From contig NZ_QKMR01000018.1 of the NCBI RefSeq assembly GCF_003208175.1, positions 1-64,000 on the forward strand: a stretch of 64,000 nucleotides of DNA, read 5' to 3'. The translations under genes and the position numbers were made by a program. This DNA is from Ruminiclostridium sufflavum DSM 19573 (GTDB taxonomy: Bacteria; Bacillota; Clostridia; Acetivibrionales; DSM-1351). The first letter of the stretch is position 1. Every line of letters begins with the position of its first letter. The notes beneath the pieces are model-generated. The model searched no databases and had not been told where the DNA came from. It saw only the letters and a list, made by a program, of their open reading frames with translations. Of this stretch, positions 1 through 9,059 are shown piece by piece.

Positions 1-2
1 AT

Positions 3-1283
3 ACAGACCCGACAGGGCATGCAGTGGCAAAGTTAGGAACAAGAGGGGATACAGTACAAGCCATACAGGAAAAGTTGAATAAGTTAGGATATAATGTAGG
101 CAAGGCTGATGGAATATTTGGGGAAAAGACAAAAGCAGCAGTAATAAAATTTCAAAAGGATAATGGTCTAACTGTTGATGGTATTGTCGGCAATCAAACA
201 TTAACAGAAATATACTTTGAGCAGAGTAAGCAAAGTGCAAAAGCTAATGGTATAAACTTACCGGAAGCACAGAAAGCAAAAGTCGGGCAGATAAGCGGTA
301 ATGTATCAATAATGACAGATGCGAAGTTCAATCAGGCCATTGCTAATATAGTAGAGACTAAAGCCAAGACAAACGGAGGTTCACTGAATACCGATGTAAA
401 AAATAACGAAATAGTAGTTACAAAGGTAAATATAGGTACAAAAACGCCGACATCGGCTCCAGCTACAGTAACGCCAAAAACAGCTGTTCCGGCTGCATCA
501 TCTTCACAAATGAGTTCACTTACAAATACTGTGGCGAAGATATCATCAGCAATAGCGGAGTCAAATGCAGCAGCGGTAACAGCAAGCAAGTCTACGTCCA
601 GTATAAGTAATGGAAATACAAAAAATATTCTTAATACTATTGTTAATACAGCCATAGAATTTGCTGCAGGAGCGGCAGTAGCAGCAGTAGCAGCAGATAA
701 TAATATGATGTTTGGGGCAGCTCAAGGAATAAGCGGGGAAAACATTCAAAGTGATTCTGTTGCTTTTAATACGGGAAAATTAACAGTTGATGCGGGTACT
801 GCGATTAAAGGTATTTCAACTCTGGTCGGAGGACTTGGCGGAGAAATTATTGGGGTGGGACTTGATGGAACAATTATATTTGCTCCTGCCGGAGTTGCGG
901 TAGCTGTGGCATCCGCAGGTGCAGTGGCATATGGCGGAGCAGTTACTTATAGAAGTATGAATAACTTGGTAAATGACAGCAGAGACTTGATTAATAGTGC
1001 TACTCAGGGGGGGAGTAATGCTTCTAGAATGACAACGAAAGAAGCTAAAGCGGCGGCAAAGGAGCTTGGATACGAACCCACAAATTATGTAACAAAGTCG
1101 GGTGAAAAAGTTTTCTATAATAAGAAAACAAAGACATATATAAGTCAAGATGTCGGAAGTGGTAATGGTATGGGTTCCCATAATGGTGGTGTTTGGAAAG
1201 CAGCAAAATCACCTGAAGCTTTAAATAGTAAAGATACAAGGCTTGGGACATATGATGCAAATATGAATAGGATTGGTGACTAA
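3..1283 (+). CDS. C-terminal part of an Rhs-type polymorphic toxin (5' end outside window)
   Basis: The frame is open to the left edge and begins with residues TDPTGHA, which matches the usual end of an Rhs-repeat core (..DPxGHA), so a GTG at 24 is probably not the true start. A peptidoglycan-binding domain of the PG_binding_1 type follows (GDTVQAIQEKLNKLGY ... DGIFGEKTKAAVIKFQ, first 70 residues). Then come a Thr/Ser/Ala-rich linker and hydrophobic Gly/Ala-rich stretches near residues 210-310. The last 80 residues (TKEAKAAAKELGY ... SHNGGVWKAA ... TRLGTYDANMNRIGD) resemble C-terminal toxin domains of contact-dependent inhibition and polymorphic toxins, possibly tRNase-type (Ntox21-like). Inference: a surface-delivered antibacterial toxin. 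The immunity gene follows without a gap. Confidence 0.75.
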   Translation, partial: TDPTGHAVAKLGTRGDTVQAIQEKLNKLGYNVGKADGIFGEKTKAAVIKFQKDNGLTVDGIVGNQTLTEIYFEQSKQSAKANGINLPEAQKAKVGQISGNVSIMTDAKFNQAIANIVETKAKTNGGSLNTDVKNNEIVVTKVNIGTKTPTSAPATVTPKTAVPAASSSQMSSLTNTVAKISSAIAESNAAAVTASKSTSSISNGNTKNILNTIVNTAIEFAAGAAVAAVAADNNMMFGAAQGISGENIQSDSVAFNTGKLTVDAGTAIKGISTLVGGLGGEIIGVGLDGTIIFAPAGVAVAVASAGAVAYGGAVTYRSMNNLVNDSRDLINSATQGGSNASRMTTKEAKAAAKELGYEPTNYVTKSGEKVFYNKKTKTYISQDVGSGNGMGSHNGGVWKAAKSPEALNSKDTRLGTYDANMNRIGD

Positions 1284-1802
1284 ATGTATAAATATAACAT
1301 ATCAAAATATAATCCTGCTTTTAGAGATAGCAATTGGAGATATATGAAAGAGGATTGGACGGCAATATCTGATATTGGAAAAACTTTTGAGGGCAAGATA
1401 TTAACTGTTGAAGACTATATTGCAATAGAAGATAGCTATATTAAAGCTATACAGACAATTTTTGAGTTCTTCAATCTTAAATACTTAAAAGTGTGCGATG
1501 TCAGAAAAAGTTTTGGTGATGACCAATTCTTGGATTTGATTAGTAGGCGTAAGGTTAAATATACTTCTGATACTTTGGAAATATACAATATTGCAGAAAG
1601 CATTGAAAAACTGGAATATAAGGATTTAGATTTGTTTTTCCGACTTATGTTGAGAGAAGATATTGGCGCAAAGATATTTTATCCTAGAAAGTTAAAAATA
1701 TTTATATGCTATGACTATTTAATGGGGATTCACACCAGTCGGTCAATAGAAAAGATAATTCCAGAAATAGAAGCTTTGGGGCTATTTGTTGAAGCGTTTT
1801 AA
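1284..1802 (+). CDS. Probable immunity protein for the upstream toxin
   Basis: A 172-residue soluble acidic protein whose ATG directly follows the toxin stop codon. It has no signal peptide or membrane segment, as expected for a cytoplasmic immunity protein that blocks an incoming toxin. The N-terminal pattern (YNPAFRDSNWRYMKEDWTA, then SDIGKTFEGK) resembles immunity proteins I associate with this toxin C-terminal type, but that is recall and not a search. The C-terminal half is helical and rich in Leu, Ile and Tyr. The position and zero-base junction are the main evidence. Confidence 0.65.
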   Translation: MYKYNISKYNPAFRDSNWRYMKEDWTAISDIGKTFEGKILTVEDYIAIEDSYIKAIQTIFEFFNLKYLKVCDVRKSFGDDQFLDLISRRKVKYTSDTLEIYNIAESIEKLEYKDLDLFFRLMLREDIGAKIFYPRKLKIFICYDYLMGIHTSRSIEKIIPEIEALGLFVEAF

Positions 1803-2054
1803 GCTGATTAGCACAAAAATATTAGATATGAGATATGTGCAGAGCTAAATTAGATGTTGAGAATGGCGGTTGTCAATATTATGACCGTCTTTCTTTCTGT
1901 CTTGCAACAAGTAGACATAAAATCTGTAATACAAAACCTTTGTTATGCAAACTTTGTAAAATGCTTTTTACCACTTTTTAATTTGTAACAGTATAATTTA
2001 CGTAAGCGATGGAACAAATAACGTAGTGTAAAAATACTCCAAACTTGATATTCT

Positions 2055-2444
2055 TTGGCATTTAAGATCAGAGATCATAATGATAATCCATTAGTCATTG
2101 ATACCTTTGATGAAGCAATCAGGCAGGAGCCAGATGCTCATCCGCTGTTTCATAGTGACAGGGGATTCCAATACACAAGCAAACAGTTTTATCAGAGACT
2201 TAAGAATGCGGGAATGAAGCATAGCATGTCCAGAGTAGCTCATTGCATAGATAACGGACCTATGGAAGGCTTCTGGGGCATTCTGAAACGTGAGATGTAC
2301 TATGGACATCGTTTTACCGATCGCGGCATTCTGATAAAAGAGATATCCGATTACATAGATTACTATAACAACAAGAGATTACAACGTAAGTTATTGGTCA
2401 TGACTCCAATGTCATACCATAACAATTATAGGATTGCCGCATAA
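2055..2444 (+). pseudogene. Remnant of an IS3-family (IS150-like) transposase, OrfB C-terminus
   Basis: Only the last 125 or so residues of an IS3-type rve/DDE integrase remain. The second catalytic Asp (HSDRGFQYTS), the Glu region (NGPMEGFWGILKRE) and the typical ending (YNNKRLQRKLLVMTPMSY) are visible. The first Asp, the upstream part of OrfB and all of OrfA are missing, so it cannot transpose. Downstream, 2446-2520 holds an inverted-repeat-like stretch (CTGCCTGCC ... GGACAGACAG) and a TTGACGGGGAGCAC motif resembling IS150-group right ends. The 250 bases before it (1803-2054) show no gene. It is probably an old insertion beside the toxin module. Confidence 0.8.
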
Positions 2445-2661
2445 AAAACTGCCTGCCAGGAATGGACAGACAGTTAACCATAAAAATGAAATATTTCATT
2501 GTCCTCTTGACGGGGAGCACACCCATCTGAACCGTCCTCCAATCGTTAGCTTTTAGGTCTGCCTTTCGGAGAAAGGTTCAATAAGACAAAGTCTTTATAT
2601 ATAATTTTATTGCGGCTCAAGACAAAGCCCGGAGCTTTAGCCCGATTGCCTTATCTGCTTG

Positions 2662-4023
2662 TTATATTTTTGGTAAGCCTTCCAGATTGATTTGCGCCGA
2701 TTCCGATACATATTCTATATCATCAAGAACTCCGTTAAAGTAATTTTCATATGCGGTAAAATCAAAGTATCCATGACCGCTCAGGCAGAACAGGATTACT
2801 TTCTCTTGACCGGCTTCCTTAGCCATAAGAGCTTCGTCCATAGCAGCAAGAATAGCATGAGCTGATTCGGGAGCAGGAACTATTCCCTCGGCTTTTGCAA
2901 ATAAGACTGCGGCATCAAATACTGCTTTTTGTCCATAGGCTTTAGCTTCTATGATACCGTCATGGTACAGCTGACTTACAGTAGCAGAATCACCATGATA
3001 TCTTAAACCGCCTGCATGTATTCCTGACGGAACAAAATCATGACCTAAGGTATACATTCTGGATATGGGCGCCATTTTAGCAACATCACCGTAATCAAAT
3101 GCAAATATGCCTTTAGTAAGAGTAGGGCAGGCAGTAGGCTCTACAGCAACCGTACGGACTTTTTGACCATTGAATTTATCCTGCAAAAAGGGGAAGGAAA
3201 TTCCGGCAAAATTTGAACCGCCGCCGCAGCAGGCAAAAACTACATCAGGATATTCATCAATCATTTCCATTTGCTTTTTTGCTTCAATCCCAATAATTGA
3301 CTGATGCAGGCATACATGATTTAAAACACTGCCTAATGCATAATTTGTATCAGGATGTGCGGCAGCATCCTCGACAGCTTCACTAATTGCGATACCAAGG
3401 CTTCCGGAGCAGGAGGGATCCCTTTCAAGGATGCTTCTGCCGCTGTTTGTCAGATTACTGGGACTTGCGACAACGCTTGCACCGAAGGTTTTCATAAAGG
3501 AACGCCGGTATGGCTTTTGTTGATAACTGACATTTACCATATAAACAGAGCATTCAAGACCGAATTGGCTTGTGGCAAGGCTGAGAGCACTGCCCCATTG
3601 TCCGGCTCCTGTTTCTGTAGCCAATCTTTTTATTCCAGCGATTTTGTTGTAATATGTTTGAGGGATAGCTGTATTCAGTTTATGACTGCCGGTAGCATTT
3701 GTGCCTTCATATTTATAATAAATTCGAGCAGGGGTATCTAATTTCTTTTCCAGATTTCTGGCACGGTATAAGGGACTTGGCCTGAACTGGCGGTACATCT
3801 CACGTACTTCTTTCGGTATGTCGATATAGCGTTCAGAGGACATTTCCTGTTTGATTAATTCATCAGGGAAAATAGCTTTCATATCATCAGGCGTAATAAT
3901 TTCCAATGTGGCTGGATTATAGTACGGAGCCGGCTTGTTGGGCATATCGGCAATGATATTGTACCATTGCTTGGGGATTTCACTTTCAGGCAGAATTACT
4001 TTTGTAATCTCATCTCGTCTCAT
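2662..4023 (-). CDS. trpB: Tryptophan synthase beta chain, TrpB2 type
   Basis: A 453-residue PLP enzyme making tryptophan from indole and serine. The PLP lysine lies in GTNATGSHKLNTA and the phosphate-binding loop is CCGGGSNF. The length (about 450 rather than 400) and the N-terminal extension (PKQWYNIIADMPNKPAP) fit the TrpB2 family, which often stands alone. No trpA or other trp genes are near, so it may salvage indole or act on other substrates. ATG start at 4023, preceded by GAGGAGAG on the minus strand. The gene is flanked by intergenic DNA on both sides; 4024-4308 shows no gene. Confidence 0.9.
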   Translation of the reverse strand: MRRDEITKVILPESEIPKQWYNIIADMPNKPAPYYNPATLEIITPDDMKAIFPDELIKQEMSSERYIDIPKEVREMYRQFRPSPLYRARNLEKKLDTPARIYYKYEGTNATGSHKLNTAIPQTYYNKIAGIKRLATETGAGQWGSALSLATSQFGLECSVYMVNVSYQQKPYRRSFMKTFGASVVASPSNLTNSGRSILERDPSCSGSLGIAISEAVEDAAAHPDTNYALGSVLNHVCLHQSIIGIEAKKQMEMIDEYPDVVFACCGGGSNFAGISFPFLQDKFNGQKVRTVAVEPTACPTLTKGIFAFDYGDVAKMAPISRMYTLGHDFVPSGIHAGGLRYHGDSATVSQLYHDGIIEAKAYGQKAVFDAAVLFAKAEGIVPAPESAHAILAAMDEALMAKEAGQEKVILFCLSGHGYFDFTAYENYFNGVLDDIEYVSESAQINLEGLPKI

Positions 4024-4308
4024 TATATTTCTCTCCTCATCTGATTGTTATTGAATTAACCTAATAGATATCAGCTATTCTAGGCTATTTTGTATTGCTT
4101 CTTAGTATATTTTATTAGATTTGCAGATAAAGTCAACTCATATTTAAAAATCAAATTACAAAAATAGAAATATATTGAAGCTGCTGCTAAAAAAATCTGT
4201 AAGCAGTAATTTTATCTTATAATGCAGCATAAGTAGGGTGCTATAATAATATAATTTATCAGAAAGCCTTGTACAATTATTTTAAATAGGGTCAGGAGGA
4301 ACCGATAA

Positions 4309-5100
4309 TTGAAAAGCTATTTTTTTGAATACATAGACAACATCCCCGGAGAATTTCACAGTAATCTTGTTTCCGTTGGACATATTTTAGTAATCAGCAT
4401 AATTATCAGCTTTTGGATAATTATGCTGCGGCTTTTTAAATATAAAAAAGAAGAAAAGAAGTGGAGGCTTTTGTTAATAGCCAGCTTATCGCTGCCATTG
4501 CTGGAGGCAGCTCAAACTCTATGGTATATATATGTCAGGCAGTTTTCATTGGGATATGCACTTCCGCTGCATTTATGCAGTTTAATGTGCATAATATTGC
4601 CCCTCATGGTTATTACAAGAAATAAGCTGCTTATGGAATATTCATATGCAATTGGGCTGGCTCCCTCATTTATAACAATGCTTACTCCAGATGTATATTA
4701 TTATCCGAGCTTTTCATTCATATATCTCCAGACAATGCTTGCTCATGGAATAATTTGCTTTATTCCGGTATTTTTAATATGTTGTATGGGCTTCAGACCC
4801 CATATCCGCAATTTGCCTAAATCAGTGGCAATGATGATTGGATTGGCAATAATTATGATACCGGTTAATTATATTACAGAAGGTAATTATTTTTATTTAA
4901 GATATCCCGCGGCAGGCTCAATTATGGAGTATTTTGCAAAGTCGGCAGGCAGTCCGGGATATCTTGTTCCCGTGTTTTTATTGGGATGTATACTATGGCT
5001 GCTTATGTATCTGCCGTTCATTTTAACCGGGCATAAGAAAAAACACAGCAAACGGCTTGTCAAGGAAGATGAAATAAAACAATTGGTTATACATAATTAA
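4309..5100 (+). CDS. YwaF-like (TIGR02206) integral membrane protein
   Basis: A 263-residue polytopic membrane protein with about six or seven hydrophobic helices. Conserved-looking residues sit in LPLHLCSLMCI and in PGYLVP near the last helix, as in the YwaF/TIGR02206 family of unknown function. The start is TTG at 4309, chosen because AGGAGGA at 4294-4300 sits at the right spacing and no in-frame ATG precedes it. It is a single-gene unit; the next gene has its own promoter. Confidence 0.75.
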   Translation: MKSYFFEYIDNIPGEFHSNLVSVGHILVISIIISFWIIMLRLFKYKKEEKKWRLLLIASLSLPLLEAAQTLWYIYVRQFSLGYALPLHLCSLMCIILPLMVITRNKLLMEYSYAIGLAPSFITMLTPDVYYYPSFSFIYLQTMLAHGIICFIPVFLICCMGFRPHIRNLPKSVAMMIGLAIIMIPVNYITEGNYFYLRYPAAGSIMEYFAKSAGSPGYLVPVFLLGCILWLLMYLPFILTGHKKKHSKRLVKEDEIKQLVIHN

Positions 5101-5122
5101 TATTTTCTTAATATAATGTTAA

Positions 5123-5150
5123 TTGTAACGTAATAAAGGACTGATATAAT
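5123..5150 (+). promoter_or_regulatory. Putative sigma-A promoter for the zinc-ribbon gene
   Basis: TTGTAA (5123-5128), a 16-base spacer and a perfect TATAAT (5145-5150). It lies just after the membrane protein gene and before a structured leader. Confidence 0.55.
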
Positions 5151-5176
5151 AAATATGAAATAAAAAAGTCAATCAG

Positions 5177-5216
5177 CCTTAGCTATAGGATGTATTTCAT
5201 TGGACGATAGCTTAGG
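5177..5216 (+). promoter_or_regulatory. Leader stem-loop upstream of the zinc-ribbon gene
   Basis: CCTTAGCTAT (5177-5186) pairs with ATAGCTTAGG (5207-5216) with one mismatch, enclosing a 20-base loop. It lies about 25 bases after the -10 box and 35 bases before the gene. No U-tract follows, so it is not a terminator. No known riboswitch class was recognised. Confidence 0.4.
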
Positions 5217-5250
5217 TTTAAAAGAAGGATGCTTTTAAAGGCAATAAAAT

Positions 5251-5466
5251 ATGGAGCGGAGGTCAGGAACAGGAATTGGCTTATATGAAAGGAGGGGGGT
5301 ATATATATATAAATTTATAACTATCCGGTGCAGAAGCTGTGGCGCAGTTGTTTACAATCTGCCGGTTAGCGAAATGAAAAAAATAAAATTTTTAAATATT
5401 ATTTGTGAAGACTGTTTAGAACACAGTACTTCTGCAAAACCTAATATTAAAAAGTTGTCCAGTTAA
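5251..5466 (+). CDS. Small zinc-ribbon protein, function unknown
   Basis: A 71-residue frame with two CxxC knuckles (RCRSCG near residue 27 and ICEDC near residue 52), which suggests a small zinc ribbon. The start is doubtful. The ATG at 5251 has a poor ribosome site, whereas a strong GGAGGGGGG lies inside the frame at 5290-5298 without a standard in-frame start codon after it. The first 17 residues may therefore not be translated, or an unusual start may be used. The partner is unknown. Confidence 0.5.
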   Translation: MERRSGTGIGLYERRGVYIYKFITIRCRSCGAVVYNLPVSEMKKIKFLNIICEDCLEHSTSAKPNIKKLSS

Positions 5467-5555
5467 AAAATGACAGGAATAATTAAAGCTGCTATAACAT
5501 ATAAAGTAAATACTGAAAACTGCAAATCTAAAATTTTTGTACGAAAGTAAAACAA

Positions 5556-5577
5556 CGCTTATATAGGCGCTTTTTTT
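5556..5577 (+). terminator. Intrinsic terminator after the zinc-ribbon gene
   Basis: CGCTT/AGGCG stem with a four-base loop, followed by seven T. Confidence 0.6.
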
Positions 5578-5648
5578 ATGCCCTCCTACAGCGATATAAA
5601 AAAATTAACCCGCAAAAAGTAAATATGTTCAAATAGCTTGCAGGGAAA

Positions 5649-7178
5649 CTATTTGATTCTCTCTAAGGGCTTTATTGCAGGTCCCTCTATAATATTGCCC
5701 TTGCAGTCAAATCTTGATGCATGGCAGGGACAGTCCCAGGTTTTTTCAGCTGAGTTCCAGCGTACTTCACAGCCAAGATGCGTGCAGGTAGTATCAACAA
5801 CAAACAGATTGCCGTCTTTGTCGCGATATGCACCGGCTTTTCTTCCCTTCAGATTGACAGGCTTACCCTCATCCAATTCCAAATTGAAGTCCTCCGGTAA
5901 AGACTTTGTTTTTCCGTCAAGAAGATTTTCCACTACGTTAAGGTTTTCCGTATAAAAGCTTTTAGAGACAATTGGCTTTAATCTGGAGGGTGAAAAAATA
6001 TGTTCAAATTCACTGCCGCCGGATAAGAGCAAGGCCTTAATGATTATAGCTGCGGAGGTGCCGCTGGTCATACCCCATTTTGCAAAACCGGTGGCAACAA
6101 GTATATTACGCTTTGAAGAAGTTACATACCCTATATAGGGTATATTGTCCATTGCGGTATAGTCCTGAGCTGACCAGCGGTAAGGGATATCAGCTGCAGA
6201 GAATGTATTGCCGGCATATAATATTAAGTTTTTATAATGTTCCTTCTCATTGTCATCTTGTCCTGTTTTATGGTGCTCTCCGCCTACTAAAATGAGCTGC
6301 CCGTCATTTTCTACAGGCTGAAATCTAAGTGATCTGGAAGGCTGCTCATAAGATATATACATACCGCCGGGAAATTTGGCCGGTGATTTTGCGGCAACTA
6401 TATAAGAGCGTTCACCGAACATTTTTGCTGCATATAGTCCTCCTCCGTCATAGAAGGGATATTGTGTAGCTACAATTACTTTGCTTGAAGTGATTTTGAA
6501 GCCTGTTTTTAATGAGGTTACACAATGGTCACTGTGATGTATATCCATAGCAGCCGTATTTTCAAATATTTGTCCTCCTTTTTTTACAAAGCTTTCAGCT
6601 AATGCAAGCAAATATTTTCTTGGATGGAATTGAGCTTGATTATCGAAACAGATAGCACCCTCTATCTCTATTGGCAAGGGCAGGTCTGATTTATAGGATG
6701 CAGGCAAGCCTATGGAGCAGGCTGCATTTACTTCCTCCTCTATTTTTGAAATATAGTTTTTGTCTTGAGTAAATACATAGTTGGGTTGCCTGCTGAAATC
6801 ACATTGTATATTGTTATCAAGGATTATTTCATTTATTGCAAAAATGGCGGCTTCATTTATTTGACCGTATTTTTGAGCACCTTCGCTGCCGATTTGTTTT
6901 ATTAGCTTGGCATATATTAAATTGTGCAGGGATGTAATCTTTGCGGTAGTATGTCCGGAGGCAGCGGCAGCAATTCTGTTTGCGTCAATAATAGCAACGT
7001 CAAAGCCTTCCTTTTGAAGAAGATAAGCTGTGGTTATTCCTGTTATGCCTCCTCCGATCACTAAAATATTTGTCTTAATATCGCCTGTAGGCTGAGGATA
7101 GCTTGTCTTAGGGGCAGAAGCCATCCAATATGATTCCGGTGCTTTTAAAAATGTCCTTTTTACCAGATTTTCCGGCAT
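5649..7178 (-). CDS. FAD-dependent oxidoreductase with C-terminal Rieske [2Fe-2S] domain
   Basis: A 509-residue protein. The N-terminal DAO-type FAD fold has the dinucleotide motif VIGGGITGITTAYLL near residue 40. The last 75 residues form a Rieske domain with both ligand pairs, CTHLGC and CPCHASRF. This two-domain layout is that of the YhfW-like family; the substrate is unknown. ATG start at 7178 with AAGGAGAAT upstream. It is co-oriented with the RiPP genes and lies 174 bases after the radical SAM gene, so membership in that transcription unit is possible but unproven. Confidence 0.85.
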   Translation of the reverse strand: MPENLVKRTFLKAPESYWMASAPKTSYPQPTGDIKTNILVIGGGITGITTAYLLQKEGFDVAIIDANRIAAAASGHTTAKITSLHNLIYAKLIKQIGSEGAQKYGQINEAAIFAINEIILDNNIQCDFSRQPNYVFTQDKNYISKIEEEVNAACSIGLPASYKSDLPLPIEIEGAICFDNQAQFHPRKYLLALAESFVKKGGQIFENTAAMDIHHSDHCVTSLKTGFKITSSKVIVATQYPFYDGGGLYAAKMFGERSYIVAAKSPAKFPGGMYISYEQPSRSLRFQPVENDGQLILVGGEHHKTGQDDNEKEHYKNLILYAGNTFSAADIPYRWSAQDYTAMDNIPYIGYVTSSKRNILVATGFAKWGMTSGTSAAIIIKALLLSGGSEFEHIFSPSRLKPIVSKSFYTENLNVVENLLDGKTKSLPEDFNLELDEGKPVNLKGRKAGAYRDKDGNLFVVDTTCTHLGCEVRWNSAEKTWDCPCHASRFDCKGNIIEGPAIKPLERIK

Positions 7179-7352
7179 AGAAATTCTCCTTATAACAGTT
7201 ATATAATTTTATAACTATTATTATTTCCTGAAATTCAAAAAATATTTTAAAGGTATAAGACCGGTTTTAACGGTTGAAGGGTGCAGGTGCTTAAACAGCT
7301 GTCCGAGGCTATCTTCAATAATATATAATATTGTAAGGTAGCCTCAAATTGC

Positions 7353-8894
7353 TTAAATATAATTCATTTGCTTTTTCAGCATCTGGTAAAGGGATTCGCT
7401 TTCTTGTCTGAAATCTTTAGAAATAGAGCGCCCATTTTCAAGGACAGACAAGGCTTCCCCATATCTTCCGTTTTCACAAAGGATAACAGCGAGGTCATTG
7501 AAGGGGTCCAAATATTGCTTGTCGGACAGCTCTATGGCCTTTTGCAGGTATTGAATCCCTTTATCGGCATCGCCAAGCTTTGCTATTGAGAGCCCGTAGC
7601 CTTTGTTTATATATGGATCGGAGGGGTGTTTCCTGATAAGCCTTTCATTGGCTTCAAGAGCTTGTCTGTAGTTTTCAAGCATGAAGGAAACATATCCGTA
7701 TAATTTCAGTACTTCTTCGTTTTCAGGCTCTGTCAGTAGTATTCTGGACAGGAGCAGCTCAGCGAGTTGATAACTGTTATTCTCAGCAAATTTTTTCGCT
7801 TTCTCAAGCATGGGCTGTATATCAGAAAGTCTTTCAAATTGGGCCTCCGCTTTTTTTATTGTATGATTGTAGGAACAGTAAATATTTTCTGAATATACAC
7901 TTTTTCCTATTGTAAGCTTTGTATTTCCGCAGCCGCCGAGGCATCTGCTGCCAAAAAGACATTTCTGACAAATTCCTGACAGCTTATCCTTTGTCATATT
8001 CCTGTTCCAGGAAAAATTCTCCGGATTATTCCATAAGGCTTTTAAGGGTATTTCACGGATATTTCCTTCTATAAAATCTTTATTTCTGATTGATGTGCAC
8101 CCTACAACATCCCCGTTATGCAGAATACCAAGCCCATATTTACCTGCGGCGCAGCCGTTCCAGGAGTATACGCTGCCTTCCCGCGCTTTTCGCCTGATTT
8201 CAATTTCCTTTTTATTGAAATAGCCTATGCAATCTGCAAGCTGAATCTCAATTCCGCCTTTGTTCATGGCATTGTAAGCAAAATCAATTACTTCATCAAT
8301 GTGATGAGGCTGAGTTACCAGTTCGGAGTTTTTGGACATATTACCCATAGGAAGTCCAAGCTGAAGCTGCCATCCGAATATATTTTTTTGGGAAAGGATA
8401 TCATGTATTTCATAAAGCTCTTTTATGTTAATATTGTTAATTGTGGTAATTACAGAGCAGTTCAAGCCATTTTCAGTCAAGACATCAATTGCGCTCATAA
8501 TTTTGTCATAAGAGCCTTCTTTTCTTATATAATCGTGCGTATTCTTTAGACCATCCAAGCTAAGTGCAACTGTATTCACACCGGCGGTTTTTGCCCTTTT
8601 GGCTATAGCCCCGTTCATCAGCCAGCCGTTAGTAATCATATTCGGTATTACACCGTTATCGTTCAGCCTTTTTGCGATAATATCCCAATCTTTTCGGGTT
8701 GTTGGTTCTCCCCCCGATAAGGTAATCCATTTAAACCCCAGTCCTGCGATATCATCACACAGCCTTAAGGCTTCCTCGGTTGTAAGCTCTCCTTCAAGAG
8801 GACTTTCACAAGATGATCCGCAATGCTTACATCTCATGTTGCACCCCATTGTTATTTCCCATACTCCTGTAATGGGACTATAATTTACACTCAT
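7353..8894 (-). CDS. Radical SAM/SPASM peptide-modifying enzyme with C-terminal TPR repeats
   Basis: A 513-residue protein. The radical SAM cluster is C18-x3-C22-x2-C25 (GCNMRCKHC), followed by SGGEPTTR. A SPASM-type auxiliary-cluster region lies near residues 245-345 (CAAGKYG, GDVVGC, CQKCLFGSRCLGGCG). From about residue 365 come three or more TPR-like helical repeats (YGYVSFMLENYRQALEANE, GYGLSIAKLGDADKGIQYL). SPASM enzymes mature ribosomal peptides; the TPR part could bind the precursor. It lies directly downstream of the YGI-repeat precursor on the same strand. No N-terminal PqqD-like domain is seen, unlike the other radical SAM enzyme here. Confidence 0.85.
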   Translation of the reverse strand: MSVNYSPITGVWEITMGCNMRCKHCGSSCESPLEGELTTEEALRLCDDIAGLGFKWITLSGGEPTTRKDWDIIAKRLNDNGVIPNMITNGWLMNGAIAKRAKTAGVNTVALSLDGLKNTHDYIRKEGSYDKIMSAIDVLTENGLNCSVITTINNINIKELYEIHDILSQKNIFGWQLQLGLPMGNMSKNSELVTQPHHIDEVIDFAYNAMNKGGIEIQLADCIGYFNKKEIEIRRKAREGSVYSWNGCAAGKYGLGILHNGDVVGCTSIRNKDFIEGNIREIPLKALWNNPENFSWNRNMTKDKLSGICQKCLFGSRCLGGCGNTKLTIGKSVYSENIYCSYNHTIKKAEAQFERLSDIQPMLEKAKKFAENNSYQLAELLLSRILLTEPENEEVLKLYGYVSFMLENYRQALEANERLIRKHPSDPYINKGYGLSIAKLGDADKGIQYLQKAIELSDKQYLDPFNDLAVILCENGRYGEALSVLENGRSISKDFRQESESLYQMLKKQMNYI

Positions 8895-9006
8895 TTTAGC
8901 CTCCCTTTTTTGCGGGGGGATGCGGATATATACCGCATCCTAAGTTTTCTTAATACCAATAGGATTATGTAATTGCCCTTTATTAAAAATTTACAAAAAT
9001 CAATTG

Positions 9007-9033
9007 CGGCTGAAAGCCTTCACCTTTCAGCCG
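9007..9033 (-). terminator. Strong hairpin between RiPP precursor and radical SAM gene
   Basis: A perfect 10-bp stem, CGGCTGAAAG/CTTTCAGCCG with a seven-base loop. Read on the minus strand it follows the precursor stop codon by 27 bases and is followed by a T-rich but interrupted tract. It probably acts as a partial terminator or mRNA stabiliser, giving more precursor than enzyme. The sequence also resembles the palindromic repeat family described below. Confidence 0.6.
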
Positions 9034-9059
9034 GTATTAATCGACCTTGCTTAAGATTT

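Noticed and set aside
2540-2600. tRNA-like stretch with GGTTCAA
   Set aside because: No acceptor, D or anticodon stems can be drawn; it is probably IS-end debris.
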